A DNA stretch of 38,530 bases, taken from JAJNBA01 sp035512775 (lineage in GTDB: Bacteria; Actinomycetota; UBA4738; HRBIN12). The stretch spans positions 1-38,530 of the forward strand of contig DATKDI010000038.1 in assembly GCA_035512775.1 (NCBI GenBank). The letters are read 5' to 3'. The notes below the pieces were generated by a model. That model saw only the letters and a list, made by a program, of their open reading frames with translations. It was not told the DNA's origin and ran no database searches. Made by a program: the position numbers and the translations under genes. Positions 1 to 7,705 of the stretch are shown here, piece by piece; position 1 is the stretch's first letter, and each line of letters starts with the position of its first letter.

Positions 1-96
1 GTGCATGCGGGCCGAGGCTAGTCGAACAGGTGTTCGAGCGCAAGCAACAGGTGACGCCGCAACGTCAACTACCAGGCGGCACAGGACACGTTTCTG

Positions 97-169
97 TGGA
101 CCCAAGGGGATTCGAACCCCTGACCTCTTGGCTGCCAGCCAAGCGCTCTACCAGCTGAGCTATGGGCCC
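97..169 (-). tRNA. tRNA-Ala (anticodon GGC)
   Basis: The minus strand folds into a full 73-nt cloverleaf. The 7-bp acceptor stem (GGGCCCA with TGGGTCC) contains the G3:U70 wobble pair that is the identity element for alanyl-tRNA synthetase. The D stem is GCTC/GAGC, the anticodon stem CTTGG/CCAAG with loop CTGGCAG, and the T stem AGGGG/CCCCT with loop TTCGAAT. The anticodon GGC lies at 134-136 and reads the Ala codon GCC. The 3' CCA is not encoded, so it must be added after transcription. The gene starts 13 nt after the rsfS stop on the same strand, so it may be processed from the rsfS transcript. Confidence 0.97.
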
Positions 170-182
170 GGAGTGGCCGAGT

Positions 183-593
183 CTAACGGGCGGACGAAAC
201 CGCGTCCGGCTCTTCCCAGTCCATGCGCGGGGCGTCACGCCAGAGCCGTTCGAGATCGTAGAAGGCTCGCTCCTCGGGTCCGAACACGTGGACCACGACG
301 TCGATGTAGTCGAGGAGCCACCAGCCGGCGTCTCCCTCACCCTCCCGCCGTGCCGGGCGAACGTCGAGTTGCTCCCGCAGAGCCCGCTCGACCTCGTCCA
401 CGACCGACTTGACCTGACGGTTGGATCCGGCGGTGCAGATCACGAAGTGGTCCGTGATCACGATCAGCGTGCTCACGTCGAGGACGACGATGTCCTGGGC
501 CTGCTTCGACGAGGCTGCTCGGGCGGCGGCGGCGGCCGTCTCGCGGCTCGGCGGGATCCGCCCGCCTCCCCGCTGCTGGTCCTTTCCCGTCAC
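183..593 (-). CDS. rsfS: ribosome silencing factor RsfS
   Basis: A 136-residue protein of the RsfS/Iojap family. Family members bind ribosomal protein L14 on the 50S subunit and block joining to 30S when nutrients are short. The family signature is clear: QDIVVLDVS, then ITDHFVICTAGSNRQVKSV, then WWLLDYIDVVVHVF near the C-terminus. The first 25 or so residues are a polar extension. The start is GTG at 593, whose GTGA overlaps the stop of the upstream LytR_C gene by 4 nt, so translation is probably coupled. The nadD-lytR_C-rsfS order is standard in actinobacteria. The stop is TAG. Confidence 0.95.
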   Translation of the reverse strand: MTGKDQQRGGGRIPPSRETAAAAARAASSKQAQDIVVLDVSTLIVITDHFVICTAGSNRQVKSVVDEVERALREQLDVRPARREGEGDAGWWLLDYIDVVVHVFGPEERAFYDLERLWRDAPRMDWEEPDAVSSAR

Positions 594-1660
594 CCGGCGA
601 AGTCCTCCCCCACGATGATCGTGATGTCTCCGATACCCGATGGTACCCGCGAGACGCGAACGCGCCCGACCCCGAGCGCCTCTTGGATCCGTCGGGCATC
701 CGCGATGGCGCGGTCGCTGTTCGCGACCACGCGGGTTCGCTCGTACCCGAACAGGTCGGCGTTCTGCGAGAGGACCACGCGGTACCCGAGCGGCAGCAGG
801 ACCGCCGCGACGTCTTGCCCCAACCCGGGTACGCCGACCCCGTTCTCGACGATCACGGGCACGGGGCTCTCGACGCCGAACAGCCGTGCCACCTGACGGT
901 CCAGGTCCGGCTGCATCGGGACGGTGACGCTCCCGGCCACCGACAGCGTCGGGAACGCGGCGATCGCGGCGCCGCGTGCGCCCTTCAGCACTCGGCGCAC
1001 GCCCGCGATGCCGTCCGTCTGCGTGAGGTCCTTCTCGCCGAGTCGGACCTGCCCTCGCAGGAGGGCCTGCACGACGGACGCCCAGCGGGCCTCGCCCCCT
1101 TCTTCCTGCAGGCGGAGCAGCGCGACGACCTGCTCGCCGCTCAGGCGAGCGGCCCCGGGCCCCAGATTCCCTGCCTCGGTGACATAGAACCCGGGAACCT
1201 GTACGCGGATCCCTTCGCCCCTATCGACCACGGCGGCGAGCCCGTCGAGATCCACGACGGCCACGTGCTCGGCCCAGGCCCCGAACGTGTTGGAGACCGC
1301 GACGCGGACCGTGTCGGCGTCCAGATCGGCGACCTCCGCGGCCATCGCCTCTCCCTGACCCGGCACCGTGAGCGTGAGATCGAACGGCACGCTGAAGAAC
1401 GACGGCCGCCTGCCTCCGTGCGCGGCTCCGATCACGGCCAGCAGGGGATCGTCGGTGCCGACCACCTGCAGGACGAGGAGCTCCGAGGGGCTGGACGAGC
1501 GCACGTCGTCGTTCGGCCCCGTGGGACCGCCGCCCGCGGCGTCGCCGAGCCGCGAGGCGCCGTACGCGCCGGCCGCCACCAGCACGACGCCCGCGACCAC
1601 CGCCGCGGCTCGGCGACGCCGCACCCCCGCGCTCCGCGACACCCTCGTCGCCGCCGTCAC
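590..1660 (-). CDS. LytR-type protein: membrane anchor, degenerate LCP-like region and LytR_C domain
   Basis: A 356-residue membrane-anchored extracytoplasmic protein. A basic stretch (RRRR) precedes one transmembrane helix (about residues 15-33, AAAVVAGVVLVAAGAYGA). The middle (about 60-220) resembles the LCP fold of LytR-CpsA-Psr wall-polymer ligases, with a P-F-D-L-T-L-T-V strand and a R-L-S-G-E-Q-V-V-A-L segment. I do not see the full set of catalytic Asp/Arg residues, so phosphotransferase activity is doubtful. The last 90 residues look like the LytR_C domain (VIVENGVGVPGLGQ, then YERTRVV). It lies between nadD and rsfS with GTGA overlaps on both sides, as in other actinobacteria. An accessory role in cell-envelope assembly is inferred from family and position. 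Confidence 0.78.
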   Translation of the reverse strand: MTAATRVSRSAGVRRRRAAAVVAGVVLVAAGAYGASRLGDAAGGGPTGPNDDVRSSSPSELLVLQVVGTDDPLLAVIGAAHGGRRPSFFSVPFDLTLTVPGQGEAMAAEVADLDADTVRVAVSNTFGAWAEHVAVVDLDGLAAVVDRGEGIRVQVPGFYVTEAGNLGPGAARLSGEQVVALLRLQEEGGEARWASVVQALLRGQVRLGEKDLTQTDGIAGVRRVLKGARGAAIAAFPTLSVAGSVTVPMQPDLDRQVARLFGVESPVPVIVENGVGVPGLGQDVAAVLLPLGYRVVLSQNADLFGYERTRVVANSDRAIADARRIQEALGVGRVRVSRVPSGIGDITIIVGEDFAG

Positions 1661-2256
1661 CGGTACAGCCCCGCCTTCTCGATGTAGCTCTTCACGCCCT
1701 CCGGCACCAGATAGCGGATGGGTCCGCCGGCCTTCACGCGAGCCCGGATGTCGGTCGAGGAGATCGCGAGGGCGGGGATGTTCATCACCGTGATCGCGTC
1801 CCTTGCCAGGTCCGGGGCGCCACCCGGCAGCTCGAACCCGGCCATGTCGTAGCCCGGCCGCGTCGCCGCGATGAATCGGGCGAGCTCGAACAGCTCGCCC
1901 GCCTGCTTCCACTGGATCATCTCGAGGATCGCGTCGGCACCGGTGACGAAGAACAGATCGGCGTCGAGCTCCGCCTTCAGGGAGCGGAGGGTCTCCACCG
2001 TGTAGGTCGGCCCGTCGCGGTCCACCTCGATCCGCGACACCGAGAACAAGGGGTTGCTCGCCGTCGCGATCACGGTCATCAGGTAGCGGTCCTCGGACGG
2101 GGAGACGACCTCGTGCTCCTTCATCCACGGCCGGCCGGTCGGAACGAAGAGCACGCCCTCGAGCTCGAACTGCTCGAGCGCTTCCTCTGCCGTCACGAGG
2201 TGGCCGTAATGGATCGGATCGAACGTCCCGCCCATCACCCCCAGGCGTCGTCCCAC
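1657..2256 (-). CDS. nadD: nicotinate-nucleotide adenylyltransferase
   Basis: A 199-residue NadD, which transfers AMP from ATP to nicotinate mononucleotide to give deamido-NAD in NAD biosynthesis. The nucleotidyltransferase signature GGTFDPIHYGH starts at residue 9 and contains the HxGH motif. The C-terminal ISSTDIR motif that contacts ATP is intact. Length is normal. The start is GTG at 2256. A TAGGAT -10-like box sits 6 nt upstream and overlaps the stop of the preceding DinB-like gene, so nadD could be made both from the obg transcript and from a leaderless mRNA. The gene overlaps the next one by GTGA. The usual proBA neighbours are absent here. Confidence 0.97.
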   Translation of the reverse strand: MGRRLGVMGGTFDPIHYGHLVTAEEALEQFELEGVLFVPTGRPWMKEHEVVSPSEDRYLMTVIATASNPLFSVSRIEVDRDGPTYTVETLRSLKAELDADLFFVTGADAILEMIQWKQAGELFELARFIAATRPGYDMAGFELPGGAPDLARDAITVMNIPALAISSTDIRARVKAGGPIRYLVPEGVKSYIEKAGLYR

Positions 2257-2262
2257 ATGCGA

Positions 2263-2268
2263 ATCCTA
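2263..2268 (-). promoter_or_regulatory. TAGGAT -10-like box for nadD
   Basis: On the minus strand TAGGAT ends 6 nt before the GTG of nadD and no Shine-Dalgarno sequence is visible in between. This fits a leaderless start. The box overlaps the last codons of the upstream gene, so an internal operon promoter is inferred. No convincing -35 was found. Confidence 0.4.
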
Positions 2269-2712
2269 CGGCCGGTCGGTGCCCCGCTCCAGGAAGGCCC
2301 GCAGATCGGGCAGGTGCTCCTCATAGTGGCGGGGGCCGGATTCCTCGAACCACTCCCACGCGTCCGCGTCGACATCGGCGAGCCGGGAGAAGACCTGGCG
2401 CATCGCCACCCTGCTTTTCGCGAACCGGATCCGGACGATGTCCTCCTCGAGCTCCCGCCCCTGCTCGAACCACTCCTCGTTGAGAACCTGGGTGTCGGGA
2501 TCGCTCTCCCGGTGGGTCCCCGCGGCGATCCGCCCCAGGACCGTGGAAGCCTCCTCGGCCCACGCGGCGACGTGATACATGACGTCCTTCGGCGACCATC
2601 CTTCGTCCGTGACCGAAGGCTCCTCGAATCGCTCGGGCGGCACGTCGCCGAAGACCTCGGTGAGCTCGAGCCATCCTCGCTCCTCTTCCGCGAGCAGCCC
2701 GGCGACGTCCAT
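2266..2712 (-). CDS. DinB/ClbS-like four-helix-bundle protein
   Basis: A 148-residue, acidic, all-helical protein. The segment GWSPKDVMYHVAAWAEEA (about residues 38-55) matches the W-S-x-K-D-x-x-x-H-x-x-x-W pattern of the DinB/ClbS superfamily, where the His is one metal or active-site ligand. A second helix carries R-x-R-F-A-K-S. Members range from thiol-dependent transferases to colibactin self-resistance proteins, so no substrate can be assigned. It starts 3 nt after the obg stop, with AGGAA about 9 nt upstream, and precedes nadD. In better-studied actinobacteria proB/proA tend to occupy this interval, so this is a lineage-specific replacement or insertion. Confidence 0.7.
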   Translation of the reverse strand: MDVAGLLAEEERGWLELTEVFGDVPPERFEEPSVTDEGWSPKDVMYHVAAWAEEASTVLGRIAAGTHRESDPDTQVLNEEWFEQGRELEEDIVRIRFAKSRVAMRQVFSRLADVDADAWEWFEESGPRHYEEHLPDLRAFLERGTDRP

Positions 2713-2715
2713 CGC

Positions 2716-3975
2716 TCAGGCTTCCTGTCGGTCCGCGGGGAGATCGTCGCCGGGGAGGAACTCGAAGGCGCGGTCGGAGATGCGGATCTCGTCGCCGCGG
2801 CGAGCGCCCGCCTTCATCAGCTGCCGCTCGACGCCCTCCTTGATCAGCTGCCGTTGCAGGCGTGTGAGCTGCCGCTCGTCGTCGATGTCCGTCTCCCGCA
2901 CCCAACGCTCGACGTTGCGACCGGTGACCCGCCAACCGCCGTCCTCGCGCGCGACGATGAACCGGGGTCGGCCGGGGCGCAGCACGACGTACGGGGCGCG
3001 GGGAGGTTGCTCGGCGGCCGCCTGACGGGAGAGCGTCTCCAGTTGCGCGGTGAGGAGGTCGAGCCCTTCGCCCGTCACGGCCGACACCGGGAGCGACCGG
3101 ATCGCATCGGCCGCCGCCTGTGGATCGTCCACGAGGTCCGCTTTGGTGCCGACGAGGAGCGACCGCCGATCGGCGAGATCGGAGTCGTAAGCGCGGAGCT
3201 CCTCGCGAAGGGTGTCCAGGTCGGCGACCGGATCGGCGGACGACAGGTCCACCACGAGGACGAGGGCTCGGCACCGGGTGACGTGGCGCAGGAACCGATG
3301 GCCGAGTCCCTTCCCTCGGTGTGCGCCTTCGACCAGTCCGGGGATGTCGGCCACCACGAACCGCTCCCCGCCCGCCTCCGCGACACCCAGATTGGGTGTG
3401 AGCGTCGTGAACGGGTAGTCCGCGATCTTCGGCGTCGCCGCCGTCAGCCGGGAAAGGAGCGTGGACTTCCCCGCGTTGGGCAGCCCCACGAGACCAAGGT
3501 CGGCCACCGTGCGAAGCTCCAGCTGCACCCGCCGATCCTCCCCTTCCTCCCCCGCCTCGGCGGTCTTCGGCACGCGGTTCTTCGGACCTGCGAAGCGAAC
3601 GTTTCCGCGCCCGCCACGTCCGCCTCGGGCGACGACGGCCTCCGACCCCTCCCCGACGAGGTCGGCCAGAAGCCCACGGTCGTCGAAGACCACCGTGCCA
3701 TCCGGAACCGTGACCACGAGGTCGTTCCCCTTCGCCCCGTCCCGCCGGCCGCGCGCGCCCGCAGTGCCGGGGTCAGCCCGGAGATGCGGATGGTCGGCGA
3801 ACCAGGCCAGGTCATGGACGTTGCGAGACGCCCGGAAGACGACGTCGCCCCCTCGGCCGCCGTCACCACCGTCCGGTCCTCCTTTCGGCTTGAAGGGCTC
3901 GCTGCCCATCGCGGCGGAGCCGTCGCCACCGCGACCGGCGCGCACCTCCACGTCGACCTCGTCCACGAACGTCAT
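2716..3975 (-). CDS. obg: Obg family GTPase (CgtA)
   Basis: A 419-residue ribosome-associated GTPase used in late 50S assembly and stress control. Three parts are visible. The glycine-rich Obg domain (about 1-158) has repeats such as GGDGGRGGDV. The G domain has Walker A GLPNAGKS, switch region DIPGLVEGAHRGKGLG and specificity motif TKAD. The C-terminal OCT domain (about 320-410) ends in FEFLPGDD. The ATG at 3975 was chosen because MTFVDEVDVEV is the canonical Obg N-terminus and TAGGCT sits 7 nt upstream. The open frame continues further upstream but without family similarity. It follows rpmA in the usual rplU-rpmA-obg order. A plus-strand gene (4039-4482) intervenes, so obg needs its own promoter. 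Confidence 0.97.
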   Translation of the reverse strand: MTFVDEVDVEVRAGRGGDGSAAMGSEPFKPKGGPDGGDGGRGGDVVFRASRNVHDLAWFADHPHLRADPGTAGARGRRDGAKGNDLVVTVPDGTVVFDDRGLLADLVGEGSEAVVARGGRGGRGNVRFAGPKNRVPKTAEAGEEGEDRRVQLELRTVADLGLVGLPNAGKSTLLSRLTAATPKIADYPFTTLTPNLGVAEAGGERFVVADIPGLVEGAHRGKGLGHRFLRHVTRCRALVLVVDLSSADPVADLDTLREELRAYDSDLADRRSLLVGTKADLVDDPQAAADAIRSLPVSAVTGEGLDLLTAQLETLSRQAAAEQPPRAPYVVLRPGRPRFIVAREDGGWRVTGRNVERWVRETDIDDERQLTRLQRQLIKEGVERQLMKAGARRGDEIRISDRAFEFLPGDDLPADRQEA

Positions 3976-3982
3976 GTCGAAC

Positions 3983-3988
3983 AGCCTA
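3983..3988 (-). promoter_or_regulatory. TAGGCT -10 box of obg
   Basis: TAGGCT on the minus strand lies 7 nt before the obg ATG with no Shine-Dalgarno sequence between them. TCGACC, a partial match to a -35 TTGACA, lies 17 nt further upstream. A leaderless transcript is inferred. The box lies in the 63-nt divergent gap to the plus-strand gene at 4039. Confidence 0.5.
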
Positions 3989-4038
3989 GGTGGTCGGCCC
4001 GTGTGGTCGACTGGGCGGGGACGGGCCAAGATTGGCTC

Positions 4039-4482
4039 ATGATCGAGCCCGTGGACGTCTGGATGGTGCACCTCGGCTCCCGGTCGCGGCCGACCGAAGT
4101 CCGGGGAACGCTCAGTCTCGGAGAACGCAGCCTGGAGTTCCTCGAACGCAAGACGGGAGTCGACGTCCGGTTCGACTACGGCGCGATCCGCCGCGCCAAG
4201 AGGATCAAGGGGTCGCCGGTCCTGCTGGTCGACTGGCGGAAGGACGGCCAGGACCGCAAGACCGCCTTCTACTTCTCCCAGCCCCCACCACTCGATCCGC
4301 TACCCCGGTCCCCCACGATCGATCCTCCAGGACCATTGGGGCCGTTCACGCGCGCCACGCCTTCGAAACGTCAGGTCGCGCGCATGAACCTCGGCTACCT
4401 GCGGTCGACGAGCGCCACGAGCAGGCACGTGGTCAAAGCGTGGGCCGAAGAGGTGACGGAGCGGGCGAAGCGGGTGAGTTAA
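4039..4482 (+). CDS. unknown protein with PH/GRAM-like beta-rich N-terminal half
   Basis: A 147-residue soluble protein that I cannot assign to a named family. Residues 20-80 alternate short beta-like strands (RGTLSLGERSLEFLER, RFDYGAIRRAKRI, PVLLVDWR, KTAFYFSQ), a pattern like small bacterial PH or GRAM-type domains. A proline-rich linker (about 80-105, PPPLDPLPRSP) leads to a basic helical tail (about 110-147). The ATG at 4039 is the first good start. It is divergent from obg and converges on rpmA. The two stop codons overlap in the palindrome TTAA (4479-4482). It interrupts the conserved rpmA-obg order, which argues for insertion of a lineage-specific gene. Confidence 0.6.
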   Translation: MIEPVDVWMVHLGSRSRPTEVRGTLSLGERSLEFLERKTGVDVRFDYGAIRRAKRIKGSPVLLVDWRKDGQDRKTAFYFSQPPPLDPLPRSPTIDPPGPLGPFTRATPSKRQVARMNLGYLRSTSATSRHVVKAWAEEVTERAKRVS

Positions 4483-4733
4483 CCGTCGGCGAGGACGGAC
4501 GCGTACTTGCGGCCCCGCGACTCGTGGAACTCGATCGTCCCGGCGCGCAGCGCGAACAAGGTGTCGTCGCCACCCTTGCCGACGCCTTCGCCCGGGTGGA
4601 TCCTGGTCCCGCGCTGGCGCACGATGATCGAGCCGGCGGAGACAGCCTCACCACCGAACGCCTTGACCCCGAGTCGCTTCGAGGTCGAGTCCCGGCCGTT
4701 CCGGGACGAGCCGCCGCCCTTCTTGTGTGCCAT
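4479..4733 (-). CDS. rpmA: 50S ribosomal protein L27
   Basis: An 84-residue L27, whose N-terminal tail reaches the peptidyl transferase centre of the ribosome. It begins MAHKKGGGSSRNGRDS and carries the conserved GSIIVRQRGT and HPGEGVGKGGDDTLFAL segments. The tail starts directly at AHKKGG, so no N-terminal processing extension like that of Firmicutes is present. It lies 19 nt downstream of rplU. TAGCCT lies 9 nt before the ATG and no clear Shine-Dalgarno is seen, so an extra leaderless promoter is possible. The stop overlaps that of the convergent gene at 4039-4482. Confidence 0.98.
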   Translation of the reverse strand: MAHKKGGGSSRNGRDSTSKRLGVKAFGGEAVSAGSIIVRQRGTRIHPGEGVGKGGDDTLFALRAGTIEFHESRGRKYASVLADG

Positions 4734-4742
4734 GGTCGGTCG

Positions 4743-4748
4743 AGGCTA
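4743..4748 (-). promoter_or_regulatory. TAGCCT -10-like box before rpmA
   Basis: Minus-strand TAGCCT sits 9 nt before the rpmA ATG, just past the rplU stop. The gap contains no ribosome-binding sequence. This is a tentative internal promoter giving a near-leaderless rpmA mRNA. Confidence 0.35.
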
Positions 4749-4752
4749 CCAG

Positions 4753-5130
4753 CTAGTCCGACGCCGTTGCGGGAGCGGCGTCGTCCTTCCGTTCGTCCTT
4801 CTTTCCGGAGCTCGCGCGACGCGCCGGGATCTTCACCTCGGTGATCTCGAGCATCGTCACGAGCTGACGATGGCCGGCCTTCCTCGAGTACCCCGACTTG
4901 GGCCGGTACTTGAAGACCTTCACCTTCTCGCCCTTCTTCTCTCCCAGGGGTTTCGCGGTCACGACCGCCTTGGCCGCCTCGGCGCCGACATGGGTCTTGC
5001 CGTCGTCGTCGACGACGAGCAGCGGATGGAACTCCACCGTCTCGCCGTCGGCGACCAGCTTCTCCACCTCGATCACGTCGCCGGCCTGCACCTTGTGCTG
5101 CTTGCCGCCCGTCTTGATCACCGCGTACAT
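4753..5130 (-). CDS. rplU: 50S ribosomal protein L21
   Basis: A 125-residue L21 that binds 23S rRNA in the large subunit. MYAVIKTGGKQHKVQAGDVIEVEKL is the canonical start, and the C-terminal core has KYRPKSGYSRKAGHRQ. The last 23 residues or so (RRASSGKKDERKDDAAPATASD) are a charged low-complexity tail beyond the usual end near residue 102, as in several actinobacteria. GAGAGGAA lies upstream of the ATG as a ribosome-binding site. It heads rplU-rpmA, 33 nt after the rne stop. Confidence 0.97.
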   Translation of the reverse strand: MYAVIKTGGKQHKVQAGDVIEVEKLVADGETVEFHPLLVVDDDGKTHVGAEAAKAVVTAKPLGEKKGEKVKVFKYRPKSGYSRKAGHRQLVTMLEITEVKIPARRASSGKKDERKDDAAPATASD

Positions 5131-5163
5131 GGTGGGTTCCTCTCGTCTCGCGTTCTGGGGTCG

Positions 5164-7323
5164 CTAGCTCGCGTCGTAGTTCACGATGATGCCGCGCCCC
5201 TCGCAGTGGGGACAGGTCTCGGAGAACGAGTCGACCAGCCCGCCGGACACGCGCTTCCGGGTGATCTGCATGATCCCCAGGGGACCGATCTCGAAGACCT
5301 GGGACCTCGTCTTGTCGATCGCGAGGGCCTCCCGCATCGTGTCCTCGACCTTCCGCTTGTTCTGTTCCAGCAGGAGGTCGATGAAGTCGATCACGATGAT
5401 GCCGCCGATGTCTCGCAGCCGGAGCTGACGCGCGACCTCACGGGCAGCTTCCAGGTTCGTCGTCAGCACCGTCTCCTCGAGGTTGGTCTTCCCGACGGCC
5501 TTCCCGGTGTTCACGTCGACGATCGTCATCGCCTCGGTCTGCTCGATGATCAGGTAGCCACCCGAGGGGAGCCACACCTTCCGGTCGAGCGCCTTGTGGA
5601 TCTGCTCGACGATCCGGTGTTCCTCGAAGGCGGACAGAGGGCCTCGATGGAGCGTCACCTTGGACTCGAGGTCGGGCGCGACGTCGCGCACGTACTCCAT
5701 CACCTTGTCGTAGATGCGCTCGGAGTCCGTGACGAGCCCCCGGAACTCCTCGTCGGTGAAGAGGTCACGAACCACCCGCACCGTGAGCTCCGGCTCCTCG
5801 TAGAGCTCCGCGGGTGCCTTGGCGCGCTTCGCCGACTTCTGGATCTGCTCCCAGAGCGCGATGAGCCGCCCGAGGTCCTGTGTGATCTCCTCCTCGGGAG
5901 CTCCCTCGGCCGCGGTCCGAACGATCACTCCGTGCGCCTTGGGCTTCACCTTGTTCAGGATCGTCTTGAGGCGCTTGCGGGCATCGTCCGACAGCCGCCG
6001 CGAGATCCCCGACACGTCCTGGTCGGGCGCGAGGACGAGGAAGCGGCCCGGCAGCGAGACCTGCGCCGTGAGCCGGGCGCCCTTGCCGCCCATCGGGTCC
6101 TTCGTGACCTGCACCATGACGGCCTGACCGGACTTCAGCACCTGCTCGATCCTCGGCGGCCGCCCTCCGTCCAGGTCTTCGGGCGAGTAGTTCACCTCGC
6201 CGGCATAGAGCACACCGTTGCGCCCCCGGCCGATGTCGACGAAGGCGGCCTCCATCCCCGGCAGGACGTTCTGGATCCGGCCGAGATAGACGTTTCCCAC
6301 CATCGAATGTGCCCCGCGACGCGTGACGTAGTGCTGCACGAGCATGTTCTCTTCGAGCACGGCGATCTGGTCCCGATCCCCGTGCTCGGTGATGACCATG
6401 AGCTTGTCCGTGATCCGGGGCGGCGTGATCTGTGGTTCGCGTTGGCGCCTGCCACCGCGGCCTCGGAGCGTCCGCGACCGGAGGCCGCGGGTCGGCCCGC
6501 CCGACGCTACCTGCTCCTCGAGGGTCCTGGGGCCGCGCGAGCGCTCCGGTTGCGCCGGCGCCTCCGCCGCGGCCGCCTCTCCCGACTTCTTGCGGCCCCG
6601 GCCGCCCCGGCGGCCTCGCCGCTTCGACGAACCGGTCTCGGCGCCGTCCTCTCCCGAGGGCGCGCCCGAGGACGCGGCGGCATCCGGCTGAGCGTCGTCC
6701 CGCTGACCGGCCGGGGTCTGCGCAGGCTCTCGGGTCGCGCCGCTGCGGCTGCCTCTCCCACGTCCGCCCTGGCGGCGCCGCTGCTCGGCGTCGAGCCCAT
6801 CCCGTTCTCTGTCCTTGTCGTCGTCGTCAGGCTCGGAGGCGCGGCGGCTGATCCGCTCCGGGGCGTCGACCGCCGATCCAGCTGCGTCGCCGCTGGTCGG
6901 GCCTGACCCGGATCCGCCACCTCGGCCGCGGCCTCCCCGGCCGCGCCCGCCGCGGCTGCGCCTGCGGGTCGACGGCGAGCCCGTGGACTCGCTGTCGTCG
7001 GACCGCGTCCGCTGTGCTGGCCGGTCCTCGGCCCCGTCGTCTCTCGGCCGAACGGGGGCATCGGCCTTCTGCCTCGTGGGCGTCCTCTCCTGCTCCGCTC
7101 TGTCTCTTTCCGGCGCTCTCTCCCTTTCCGGCGCTCGCTCCCGGACTGGGGTTCTGTTCCTGGGCGCTCGCTCCTCCGAGATCCGCTCCCGCGGCTCCTC
7201 TGGTGCGCGCTCGGGGGCGCGGGTCGCCGGTTCGCCCGACGGGTAGGTCGGCCGTTGGAAGATCGGGGGGAGGCCGTTCGTTGCCGGCACCTGTGGCGCA
7301 GCGGCTTCGGTCTCTCGATCCAT
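5164..7323 (-). CDS. rne: ribonuclease E/G family endoribonuclease
   Basis: A 719-residue RNase E/G that makes the first cuts in mRNA decay and in rRNA/tRNA processing. Residues 1 to about 285 are disordered and highly charged (long runs rich in R, G, E and P), like the micro-domain scaffold of actinobacterial RNase E. The catalytic half begins near IDTD-like ITDKLMVITEHG. It contains an S1 domain (GNVYLGRIQNVLPGMEAAFVDI), two acidic catalytic segments (TIVDVNTGK and GIIVIDFIDL) and a zinc link CPHCEGRG close to the end. It stops just after the zinc link, so the scaffold is N-terminal only. A stop codon lies two codons before the ATG, which fixes the start region. RplU and rpmA follow, as in mycobacteria. 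Confidence 0.95.
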   Translation of the reverse strand: MDRETEAAAPQVPATNGLPPIFQRPTYPSGEPATRAPERAPEEPRERISEERAPRNRTPVRERAPERERAPERDRAEQERTPTRQKADAPVRPRDDGAEDRPAQRTRSDDSESTGSPSTRRRSRGGRGRGGRGRGGGSGSGPTSGDAAGSAVDAPERISRRASEPDDDDKDRERDGLDAEQRRRQGGRGRGSRSGATREPAQTPAGQRDDAQPDAAASSGAPSGEDGAETGSSKRRGRRGGRGRKKSGEAAAAEAPAQPERSRGPRTLEEQVASGGPTRGLRSRTLRGRGGRRQREPQITPPRITDKLMVITEHGDRDQIAVLEENMLVQHYVTRRGAHSMVGNVYLGRIQNVLPGMEAAFVDIGRGRNGVLYAGEVNYSPEDLDGGRPPRIEQVLKSGQAVMVQVTKDPMGGKGARLTAQVSLPGRFLVLAPDQDVSGISRRLSDDARKRLKTILNKVKPKAHGVIVRTAAEGAPEEEITQDLGRLIALWEQIQKSAKRAKAPAELYEEPELTVRVVRDLFTDEEFRGLVTDSERIYDKVMEYVRDVAPDLESKVTLHRGPLSAFEEHRIVEQIHKALDRKVWLPSGGYLIIEQTEAMTIVDVNTGKAVGKTNLEETVLTTNLEAAREVARQLRLRDIGGIIVIDFIDLLLEQNKRKVEDTMREALAIDKTRSQVFEIGPLGIMQITRKRVSGGLVDSFSETCPHCEGRGIIVNYDAS

Positions 7324-7331
7324 CTGTTACT

Positions 7332-7351
7332 CCCTTCGCTCGGAGCGAGGG
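7332..7351 (-). promoter_or_regulatory. rne: hairpin sequestering the rne ribosome-binding site
   Basis: On the minus strand CCCT-CGCT pairs with AGCG-A-AGGG around a CCG loop, with one bulged A. The 3' arm contains the purine stretch AAGGGAG (7330-7336), the only Shine-Dalgarno candidate, 6 nt from the ATG. Folding would hide it. E. coli RNase E is known to autoregulate through its 5' UTR, and an equivalent here is inference. Confidence 0.45.
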
Positions 7352-7633
7352 GGCGATCCGGATCCAGCACCGTCGGCTGCGGGGGCGCGGTCTTGCGCGA
7401 TGGATGTTCCGTCGCCCACGCAGCGGCACCTGCCGCGTGCGGGGCTGAAGACCTGCTCGTACAACCGTTCGTTCCTGTCCGGGGCCGCGCCGCCTGCCTG
7501 GCGATCCTCGGTGAGGCCGCCGGCGGCGTCGCGCGCCACCTCAACTCGCTTCTTCCCCCATCTCGGGCGGCGCGGGTCGGCTGCCGGCCCGGGTGGGGCA
7601 CGTCTGTGCAGCAAGGATAGCAGTCCTTCGGGT

Positions 7634-7705
7634 CTGGAGCGGGAGCGGGCTTCGGAACCCCCGGATCCGTGCTGGGGGGTGCCCATCGGCGTCCCCCCGC
7701 TCCAG
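7634..7705. ncRNA. candidate structured RNA element with two mutually exclusive inner stems
   Basis: CTGGAGCGGG (7634-7643) is perfectly complementary to CCCGCTCCAG (7696-7705), giving a 10-bp closing stem around 52 nt. Inside, a G6 tract (7674-7679) can pair with C5 at 7658-7662. Alternatively it can pair with C6 at 7693-7698, which overlaps the closing stem. Such competing pairings are typical of cis-regulatory RNAs. It would lie in the leader of rne (minus) or about 100 nt upstream of the REC-kinase (plus). The strand is undetermined and no known class matches. Confidence 0.3.

Noticed and set aside
1..96. A plus-strand reading frame crossing the first bases and the tRNA
   Set aside because: It is antisense to the tRNA and rsfS. 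The first 96 bases show no supportable gene, repeat or terminator.
2113..4038. A long plus-strand open frame antisense to obg and the DinB-like gene, continuous with the gene at 4039
   Set aside because: It is a GC-rich mirror of real minus-strand genes. Protein-like content and a plausible start appear only from ATG 4039.
4507..6906. An 800-codon plus-strand open frame opposite rplU and rne
   Set aside because: It is rich in R, L, H and D with no family motifs, and the minus strand encodes complete L21 and RNase E.
7327..7686. A 119-codon minus-strand frame in the rne leader
   Set aside because: It is low-complexity, R/P/G/A-rich sequence with no family resemblance, and its codons do not look selected.
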